Part shown: positions 58,629 to 64,000 of the stretch, one piece after another
How the letters are laid out: the number at the start of each line of letters is the position of its first letter
Position numbering within the stretch: position 1 is the stretch's first letter
DNA from: Ruminococcus flavefaciens
GTDB taxonomy: Bacteria; Bacillota; Clostridia; Oscillospirales; Ruminococcaceae
Reading direction: 5' to 3'
NCBI GenBank assembly: GCA_023667045.1
Contig: JAMPAU010000001.1
Span: forward strand, 1,228,594 to 1,292,593
DNA: 64,000 bases
Notes under the pieces: model-generated
Seen by the model: the letters and a program-made list of their open reading frames with translations, nothing else
Database searches by the model: none
What the model was told of the DNA's origin: nothing
Position numbers and translations under genes: made by a program

Positions 58629-59705
58629 ATGAAAAAAGTAATGGTAGGCATGAGCGGTGGCGTGGACAGTTCCGTATCTGCTCTTATTCTCAGAGAAAAG
58701 GGCTATGAGGTTATGGGCGTTACTCTGAAACTTTTCGGCGATGAAGATATTGTACAGGCTGAAAAGGACGGCAAGACCTGTTGTGCTTTATCTGACGTTG
58801 AAGACGCAAGGAGCGTTGCATACAGGCTGGGCTTTGAACACCTTGTTTTTAATTTCAAGGATAGTTTCCGTGAATGCGTAATGAAGAACTTTTCAGACAG
58901 CTACCTCTGCGGACGTACTCCGAATCCATGCATAGAGTGCAACCGTCATATCAAATTCGACAAAATGCTACGCCGTGCCTTTGAGCTTGAATACGACTAT
59001 ATAGCTACCGGACATTATGCCGTAAACGAATACGACGAAAAAACAGGGCGTTACTTATTGAAACGTCCTAAAGACCGGAGCAAAGACCAGACTTATGTGC
59101 TGTACTCGCTTACACAGGAACAGCTGAAGCATATAATTTTTCCGCTCGGAAATCTTGAAAAGTCGGAAGTCCGTGAAATAGCCGAAAAAGCCGGACTTGT
59201 AAACTCCAATAAGCCCGACAGTCAGGATATATGCTTTGTGCCGGACGGCGACTATGTTTCCTTTATAGAAAAGTTCACAGGGGAAAAAGTTCCGCACGGA
59301 AACTTTATCGGCACGGACGGAAAAATTCTCGGCACTCACAAGGGCATAATAAACTATACAATAGGTCAGCGTAAAGGTCTCGGCATTTCGCTCGGCAAGC
59401 CCGCATATGTCGTTAAAAAGGATATTTCCGGAAATACTGTCACTCTCGGCGACGAAAAAGATTTATATACTGATTCGCTTATTGCTGAGGACGTTAATTT
59501 AATATCGGTCGCTGAAATTACCGAACCTATGAGAGTTACCGCAAAGACACGCTACAGTCAGCACGAACAGCCAGCGGTTGTCTCCAGTCTCGGCAACGGC
59601 GAGTACCTTGTTGAGTTTGACAAGCCTCAGAGGGCAATAACAAGCGGACAGGCAGTTGTTTTTTATGACGGGGACGTTGTTGTGGGCGGAGGTACTATAA
59701 AATGA
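58629..59705 (+). CDS. mnmA: tRNA-specific 2-thiouridylase
   Basis: The ATG at 58629 with AAGGACG upstream gives 358 residues. MnmA places sulfur on U34 of Lys, Glu and Gln tRNAs using ATP and a sulfur relay. The PP-loop is VGMSGGVDSSVSA at the N-terminus. The two catalytic Cys residues are in NPCIECN near residue 100 and SQDICFVPDGDY near 200. GHYAV and the IGQRKGLGIS segment are typical. It overlaps the next gene by four bases and heads an RNA-modification operon. Confidence 0.96.
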   Translation: MKKVMVGMSGGVDSSVSALILREKGYEVMGVTLKLFGDEDIVQAEKDGKTCCALSDVEDARSVAYRLGFEHLVFNFKDSFRECVMKNFSDSYLCGRTPNPCIECNRHIKFDKMLRRAFELEYDYIATGHYAVNEYDEKTGRYLLKRPKDRSKDQTYVLYSLTQEQLKHIIFPLGNLEKSEVREIAEKAGLVNSNKPDSQDICFVPDGDYVSFIEKFTGEKVPHGNFIGTDGKILGTHKGIINYTIGQRKGLGISLGKPAYVVKKDISGNTVTLGDEKDLYTDSLIAEDVNLISVAEITEPMRVTAKTRYSQHEQPAVVSSLGNGEYLVEFDKPQRAITSGQAVVFYDGDVVVGGGTIK

Positions 59706-60421
59706 CAGAATACAAATACGAAAAACTCACCGATAAAATCTATGTCTGTGCAAGTACTGAACACCGTTTCGGGACTGACGCTTTTTTGCTGGCAGACTTC
59801 TCAAGGTACAGAAAAAAAGATAAGGTTTGCGATTTAGGCACAGGCTGTGGGATAATTCCGCTTATCATGCAGAAAAAGTTACCGCCGGAAGTAATATACG
59901 CCGTTGACATTCAAGAGGGGGCTATCGAACAGCTTAAAGCCGGAATGGAAAAAAGCGAAGTAAATAATATAGTTCCGGTGTGTGCCGACTTGAAAGAACT
60001 ATGGGAAAACGCACCTCTCGGACAGCTTGACCTTGTGACCTGCAACCCTCCGTACAAGGCAGTGAACGCTGGTTTTGAGAGTGCCATAACCGCACAGAAA
60101 ATAGCCCGTCATGAGATTATGTGCAATATTGACGACGTTTGTCGCTGTGCCGGAAAACTGCTTAAATTCGGCGGTAGGTTGTGCGTATGCAACCGTCCGG
60201 AAAGGCTCGCTGACGTAATATGTGCCATGCGTAACAACGGCATAGAACCTAAAAGAATACGGTTTGTTTCAAAGAATCCGGATTCTGCACCTTGGCTTTT
60301 TCTGATAGAGGGAAAAAAAGGCTCTAAACCTTTCATGCAGGTTGAAACTCAGCTTTATATCCGCAACGAAAACGGCTTTTCGGAAGAACTTGAAAGAATA
60401 TACAGCACAGGAAAGGAGTAA
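59702..60421 (+). CDS. trmN: tRNA1(Val) (adenine-37-N6)-methyltransferase-like
   Basis: This 239-residue SAM-dependent enzyme has motif I in VCDLGTGCGIIPL, the acidic strand IYAVDIQEGAIEQL, and the adenine-methylating motif CNPPY in LVTCNPPYKAVNAG. This pattern matches the YfiC/TrmN6 group. The substrate is inferred from family and from its place between mnmA (four-base overlap) and rsmI (three-base gap). Related enzymes modify other small substrates, so the exact target is not certain. Confidence 0.82.
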   Translation: MTEYKYEKLTDKIYVCASTEHRFGTDAFLLADFSRYRKKDKVCDLGTGCGIIPLIMQKKLPPEVIYAVDIQEGAIEQLKAGMEKSEVNNIVPVCADLKELWENAPLGQLDLVTCNPPYKAVNAGFESAITAQKIARHEIMCNIDDVCRCAGKLLKFGGRLCVCNRPERLADVICAMRNNGIEPKRIRFVSKNPDSAPWLFLIEGKKGSKPFMQVETQLYIRNENGFSEELERIYSTGKE

Positions 60422-60424
60422 GCT

Positions 60425-61252
60425 ATGGGAATATTTTACGTTATCGGAACACCAATCGGAAATCTTGACGACATAACTATACGTCAGCTTGACACTCTGA
60501 AAAGCGTTGACTTTATCTGTGCGGAAGATACAAGGGTTACTCTGAAACTCCTCAACCGCTACGAGATAAAAAAACAGCTTGTGAGTTTTCACGAACATAG
60601 TTCAAAAGCCGACGCACAGCGGATTATTGACAGACTGCTTAACGGCGAAAACTGCGGTATCGTCACAGATGCCGGAATGCCCTGTATCTCAGACCCCGGT
60701 GAAGTACTCGTCAAGCTGTGTGCCGAAAACAACATAGAAGTAAAGGTCGTGCCGGGAGCAAGTGCGGTAGTATCAGCGGTGGCTGTCTCCGGACTTGATA
60801 CAAGGCGTTTCATGTTTGAGGGATTTTTACCGGTGAATAAAAAAGAACGTTCTGAACGCCTTGAACTCCTCAGAGATGAGACTGGTCTTATGGTATTCTA
60901 TGAAGCTCCCCACAAGCTGAAAAATACTCTTTTATGTCTGGCGGATTTTTTCGGAGGTGACAGGAAGATTTCCCTCTGCCGTGAACTCACCAAAATACAT
61001 GAGGAAGTTTTACGCATGACTTTAAGAGAGGCTGTCGAGTACTACAATGTCACTGAACCTCGTGGGGAGTTTGTGCTTGTGGTTGAGGGTAAAAAACAGA
61101 ACACGGACGAAAAAATAACTCTTGAAAGTGCCGTTGAGCAGGTGAAGAAACTCGTTGAGATGGGGGAAAGACCCACTGACGCTTGCAAGGCAGTGGCGAA
61201 AGAATCGGGATTTAAAAAGGGTGAACTGTATTCGGCATTCTGCAATGACTAA
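60425..61252 (+). CDS. rsmI: 16S rRNA (cytidine-1402-2'-O)-methyltransferase
   Basis: This 275-residue enzyme methylates the ribose of C1402 in the decoding centre. It is a tetrapyrrole-methylase-fold protein with FYVIGTPIGNLDDITIRQLDTL at the start, CAEDTRVTLKLL, LVSFHEHS, the SAM-site GIVTDAGMPCISDPGEVLV, and VPGASAVVSAVAVSGL. A C-terminal helical extension follows FVLVVEGK. AAAGGAG precedes the ATG. It ends the mnmA-trmN-rsmI unit, perhaps followed by the small membrane protein gene 11 bases later. Confidence 0.95.
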   Translation: MGIFYVIGTPIGNLDDITIRQLDTLKSVDFICAEDTRVTLKLLNRYEIKKQLVSFHEHSSKADAQRIIDRLLNGENCGIVTDAGMPCISDPGEVLVKLCAENNIEVKVVPGASAVVSAVAVSGLDTRRFMFEGFLPVNKKERSERLELLRDETGLMVFYEAPHKLKNTLLCLADFFGGDRKISLCRELTKIHEEVLRMTLREAVEYYNVTEPRGEFVLVVEGKKQNTDEKITLESAVEQVKKLVEMGERPTDACKAVAKESGFKKGELYSAFCND

Positions 61253-61263
61253 GGGGGACTATT

Positions 61264-61731
61264 ATGAGCGGAAAATTCAGATACAGATGTAATATATGCT
61301 ATTTTATAGCCTTACTGGATATTGTGTTTTTATATTGTGTGAGCAGAGTAGTATGGATAAGCCTTATATTACTTTTAGCCGGAATTATTTCTTTTGTTTA
61401 TTTTCTGAATGCTGAGGGTGCATTTGAACTTCCGGAAGATGAAGAAGAATTTGAAATAGCAGGATTTTTCTGGTCTAACGATGTAAAATATGAGGAGATA
61501 GAAAAAGTTTCCGTTGAAAAAATTTACAGAAAGGATTTTTTCGGAATATATCACAAGGACATAATTAAAAAAATCCGTCTCCGCATAGAAACTATTGACA
61601 GAGTGCTAATATTTGACGCAAAAGATACAGAAACGGCAGATAGCCATTGTTTTTATCCACTTTGCGATTACATAAAACAGCGTGTACATGAAACATACGG
61701 AAAAAGTGTTGATATGATGAAAAATGCATAA
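61264..61731 (+). CDS. Small membrane protein with PH-like outer domain
   Basis: This 155-residue protein has two hydrophobic segments near the N-terminus (CYFIALLDIVFLYCV and VVWISLILLLAGIISFVYFL). The soluble part of about 95 residues begins with an acidic patch (ELPEDEEEFEIAG). Its strand pattern (VKYEEIEKVSVEKIY, IKKIRLRIETIDRVLIFDAKD) resembles bacterial PH-like domains. It has AAGGGGG upstream and follows rsmI closely. Function unknown. Confidence 0.65.
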   Translation: MSGKFRYRCNICYFIALLDIVFLYCVSRVVWISLILLLAGIISFVYFLNAEGAFELPEDEEEFEIAGFFWSNDVKYEEIEKVSVEKIYRKDFFGIYHKDIIKKIRLRIETIDRVLIFDAKDTETADSHCFYPLCDYIKQRVHETYGKSVDMMKNA

Positions 61732-61736
61732 AATAC

Positions 61737-61765
61737 TTGAAATCTACATAAAAATATGATATAAT
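61737..61765 (+). promoter_or_regulatory. Sigma-A promoter
   Basis: TTGAAA at 61737-61742 and TATAAT at 61760-61765 are spaced by 17 bases, 80 bases before the PHP gene. Confidence 0.7.
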
Positions 61766-61844
61766 ATACATAAACTTTAGTTTAAAGAATAAACCGCTGA
61801 TTTTTATATATATTAATTATCTGCACAGAAAAGAGGATTTCTTT

Positions 61845-62681
61845 ATGATTTGCGATTTACATTGTCATACTAAACTTTCCGACGGCTCTATGGGCATTGA
61901 AGACGTTATCGAACAGGCAAAGCGTACAAATATAGAATGGCTGTCAATAACAGACCATGACACTATGTCATCATTTTCAAGGGCGAGCATTCTCGGAGAA
62001 CGTGCCGGAGTGAATATTCTGAAAGGCGTTGAGCTTTCCGCATGGGACAAGAAAAGAAGCAGAAAAGTCCACATACTCTGCTATGCCCCCCGCAAACCCG
62101 ACAGGCTTGAAGGTCTCTGTCTCAAATCGTGCGAGATAAGAAAAGAATGCTCAAAAGAGATGATAGCTAAAGTCATGGAAAAATACCCCATTACTATGGA
62201 GAGTATTCTCAAACATACTACCGCCTCTAAAAGCATTTTCAAACAACATATAATGCGTGCCTTGATTGATTACGGATATGCACTGGAGTTTTACGGCAGT
62301 CTCGACAGGGAGCTTTTCAACCGTGAGACAGGCTCTTGTTACGTTGAACGTGAATACCCCGATGTTAACTTTGTTATAGACCTCATTCATACCGCTAAGG
62401 GCGTTGCGGTAATGGCACACCCTGCTCATTATGACAGCATTGAACTCCTTGAAGAACTCGCTCAGAAAGGCAAGATTGACGGCGTTGAGGTCGGTCACTG
62501 GTCTGCTGACGAAAACTACCGCCATGAACTTTCTGCCATTGCAGACCGCTATGAACTTATTCAGACAGGCGGTTCAGATTTTCACGGGCTGTATAACAAT
62601 GTCCCCACGCATTTGGGCAGTGAGTCCACCACAAAGGAAAACCTCGACCGCATACTGAAACTTTCCGCTAAAATGAAATAG
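61845..62681 (+). CDS. PHP-domain phosphoesterase (RNase AM / YciV-like)
   Basis: This 278-residue protein has the PHP metal sites in order: DLHCHTKLSDGS at residues 4-15, SITDHDTMSS near 38, GVELSAWDKKRSRKVHILCY near 62-80, MAHPAHY near 192, and GSDFHG near the end. This architecture matches TrpH/RNase AM-type phosphoesterases that remove nucleotides from 5' ends of RNA or 3',5'-bisphosphates. The exact substrate is inferred from the family. AGAGGAT precedes the ATG. It is followed 10 bases later by the DUF218 gene. Confidence 0.88.
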   Translation: MICDLHCHTKLSDGSMGIEDVIEQAKRTNIEWLSITDHDTMSSFSRASILGERAGVNILKGVELSAWDKKRSRKVHILCYAPRKPDRLEGLCLKSCEIRKECSKEMIAKVMEKYPITMESILKHTTASKSIFKQHIMRALIDYGYALEFYGSLDRELFNRETGSCYVEREYPDVNFVIDLIHTAKGVAVMAHPAHYDSIELLEELAQKGKIDGVEVGHWSADENYRHELSAIADRYELIQTGGSDFHGLYNNVPTHLGSESTTKENLDRILKLSAKMK

Positions 62682-62691
62682 GAGCTTTATA

Positions 62692-63465
62692 TTGAAAAAT
62701 ATGGACGTTAAAATTATACCGCTGATTATCTCGCTCGGACTGCTTTTTATATTCGTTGCTCCCATACCTATGGGAATATTCAATATCGGAAACGCTGTCG
62801 GAATACTTGTTTCCGGAGCTATGAGTTTGGTTTTTCTGTTCTGGAGACCTTTCACTAATCTTATAAAAAATCTATGGGACAAATCAGCCGGAAAAATATT
62901 TATCAGTATATTTTCTGTTTTTCTGGCAGTATGCGTGATACTGGCGGTAGTAATAAGCGTTTTCATGGTAAAGTCAGCCGACGACCCGCCCCCCGATGAA
63001 AACACTACCCTTGTTGTTCTCGGCTGTAAGGTAAAGAACGGCAGACCAAGCCTTATGCTGAAACGCCGTCTTGACTGTGCATATGAATATCTTTCGGAGC
63101 ATAATACTGTAAACGTTATCGTTTCCGGCGGACAGGGCAGTGATGAGGTTATGAGTGAGGCACAGTGCATGAGAGAATATTTAACGGAAAAGGGCATATC
63201 TCCGGAGCGTATTTTCATGGAAGACCAGTCAACAAGCACAGAGGAAAATCTTAAATTTTCACAGGAGATAATAAACCGTGAAAGACTTCCGGAAAAAATA
63301 ACTCTTGTGACGGACGCTTTTCATCAGTGCCGTGCCGAAATGTTAGCTAAGAATATCGGCATAGACCCATATAATATATCCGGCTATACAAGCTGGTATA
63401 TAGTGCCTGTGTACTGGGTGCGTGAGTGGTTCGGGATAATGTACTATTCAGTGGCAGATAATTGA
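62692..63465 (+). CDS. DUF218 (YdcF/SanA-like) membrane protein
   Basis: A TTG start is chosen because GGAG lies at a normal distance, while the ATG nine bases further is too far. The 257-residue protein has about three hydrophobic helices in its first 90 residues, and then a DUF218 domain: TTLVVLGCKVKNGRPSLMLKRRLD, VIVSGGQGSDEVMSEAQCM, the basic EDQSTSTEENLKFS loop, and LVTDAFHQCRAEML. Members act in envelope or lipid-carrier metabolism. The reaction here is unknown. It ends near a strong terminator. Confidence 0.88.
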   Translation: MKNMDVKIIPLIISLGLLFIFVAPIPMGIFNIGNAVGILVSGAMSLVFLFWRPFTNLIKNLWDKSAGKIFISIFSVFLAVCVILAVVISVFMVKSADDPPPDENTTLVVLGCKVKNGRPSLMLKRRLDCAYEYLSEHNTVNVIVSGGQGSDEVMSEAQCMREYLTEKGISPERIFMEDQSTSTEENLKFSQEIINRERLPEKITLVTDAFHQCRAEMLAKNIGIDPYNISGYTSWYIVPVYWVREWFGIMYYSVADN

Positions 63466-63485
63466 TAATTACAGCTTGTCAAGCT

Positions 63486-63527
63486 AAAACAGTTCCGGAA
63501 AATAAATATTTTTTTCGGAACTGTTTT
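63486..63527 (+). terminator. Terminator after the DUF218 gene
   Basis: AAAACAGTTCCG pairs perfectly with CGGAACTGTTTT around a T-rich loop, giving a 12-bp stem. Confidence 0.8.
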
Positions 63528-63581
63528 ATATATTTTTTCTTCTTTTTCTGTGTTATTATATTATCACAGGAGGTGAAGAAT

Positions 63582-63761
63582 ATGGGGCTTTTTGAAAGCA
63601 AAAGAAAAAAAGATGCAAGAAAACTCGCTGAGTCTCTGGCAGAATCTGCAAAACAAGGCTATTTTACCTGTTTTTGTGGCAGACCTCAGAGGATTACATA
63701 CTATGGAAGCAATGATACATGGACTTGTCCGGCGTGCGGTCGCAGAAATTATTGCAGATAA
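63582..63761 (+). CDS. Zinc-ribbon mini-protein
   Basis: The ATG at 63582 follows a perfect AGGAGGTGA site. The 59-residue protein starts with a charged helix (LFESKRKKDARKLAESLAES) and ends in a zinc ribbon with Cys pairs CFCG and CPACG, plus a final Cys in RRNYCR. The frame could be extended upstream to 63462, but that part covers the terminator. Zinc ribbons of this kind bind nucleic acid or protein. The role is unknown. Confidence 0.75.
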   Translation: MGLFESKRKKDARKLAESLAESAKQGYFTCFCGRPQRITYYGSNDTWTCPACGRRNYCR

Positions 63762-63774
63762 AATACAGAAAAAT

Positions 63775-63807
63775 TCTCCGTGCTGAAAAAAGTACGGAGA
63801 TTTTTTT
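63775..63807 (+). terminator. Terminator after the zinc-ribbon gene
   Basis: TCTCCGT pairs with ACGGAGA around GCTGAAAAAAGT, followed by seven T residues. Confidence 0.83.
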
Positions 63808-63822
63808 ATTTAATATTGCCGA

Positions 63823-63851
63823 TTGACAATAGCCATAAACTATGATATAAT
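63823..63851 (+). promoter_or_regulatory. Consensus sigma-A promoter
   Basis: TTGACA at 63823-63828 and TATAAT at 63846-63851 are spaced by 17 bases, upstream of the last, partial gene. Confidence 0.85.
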
Positions 63852-63890
63852 TATTTTCATATAACATAATAACAAAAAGGAATGATGTAT

Positions 63891-64000
63891 TTGAAGATAA
63901 GCTTTTCAACTCTCGCTTGTCCGGAATGGTCATGGTCGGACATCTATTCAATTGCAAAGGACTTTAAATTCAATGGCATAGAAGTGCGTGGCATCGGAGA
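63891..64000 (+). CDS. Sugar phosphate isomerase/epimerase-like protein, N-terminal part, cut by window edge
   Basis: Only 36 codons are visible. A TTG start nine bases after AAGGA is preferred, because in-frame ATG codons at 63882 and 63885 touch the ribosome binding site. The start MKISFSTLACPEWSWSDIY, followed by AKDFKFNGIEVRG, is typical of the AP-endonuclease-2-like TIM barrels (xylose isomerase-like sugar isomerases and epimerases). The gene is driven by its own consensus promoter. The substrate is unknown. Confidence 0.7.
   Translation, partial: MKISFSTLACPEWSWSDIYSIAKDFKFNGIEVRGIG

Noticed and set aside
63462-63581. Upstream extension of the zinc-ribbon protein
   Set aside because: It runs through a strong terminator, while the ATG at 63582 has a perfect ribosome binding site.

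Overview
The window looks like a chromosomal segment of a low-GC Gram-positive bacterium, most likely an anaerobic gut or rumen clostridium of the Ruminococcus type. The evidence is strong AGGAGG-type ribosome binding sites, many sigma-A promoters of the form TTGACA-17-TATAAT, lipoprotein signal peptides, intrinsic terminators after most transcription units, and a fermentative gene set (ackA, ldh). The genus is an inference. No rRNA or tRNA gene was seen.

Layout. 1-2.3 kb (minus strand): a type I restriction specificity subunit cut by the window edge, a small PAS protein, tgt, and a decayed gene remnant. 2.3-6.4 kb: a lysine-riboswitch operon asd-GNAT-dapA-dapB-thioesterase. 6.4-7.6 kb: a type I-E-like CRISPR array of 17 repeats without cas genes, read leftward from a promoter in its AT-rich leader. 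7.8-18.7 kb: two substrate-binding lipoproteins without permeases, two GGDEF proteins, an rtcB unit with its own leader, an SLC13-like permease and a cytidylate-kinase-like protein. 19-24.4 kb: a five-gene cassette of zinc-ribbon/LRR protein, atypical protein kinase, vWA protein, PP2C phosphatase and membrane GGDEF protein. It resembles the TerY-P kinase/vWA/phosphatase triads and is the best candidate for an incompletely described system. It is followed by a deaminase-fold protein with a long Pro/Gln/Tyr-rich tail.

25.9-33.6 kb: trmB and a pyrimidine cluster pyrC-pyrF-carA-carB. 33.8-38 kb: a lipoprotein and a heterodimeric ABC exporter. 38.2-41.6 kb: a UDP-sugar pyrophosphorylase, a triplicated 96-bp non-coding repeat, ldh, and two related non-coding elements whose inverted-repeat words have been swapped as a set. 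41.6-49.8 kb: a MATE transporter, two divergent sigma-factor units each with a membrane anti-sigma-like partner, a truncated MocR regulator, bioY and a DUF1284 gene.

49.8-55.5 kb (minus strand): a P-type ATPase, a second MATE transporter, an HMA metal-binding protein and ackA. 55.7-64 kb: tmcAL, a C39-like lipoprotein, a HAD hydrolase, an RNA-modification operon mnmA-trmN-rsmI, a PHP phosphoesterase, a DUF218 protein, a zinc-ribbon mini-protein and the start of a TIM-barrel isomerase. RNA-modification enzymes recur through the window (tgt, trmB, tmcAL, mnmA, trmN, rsmI).
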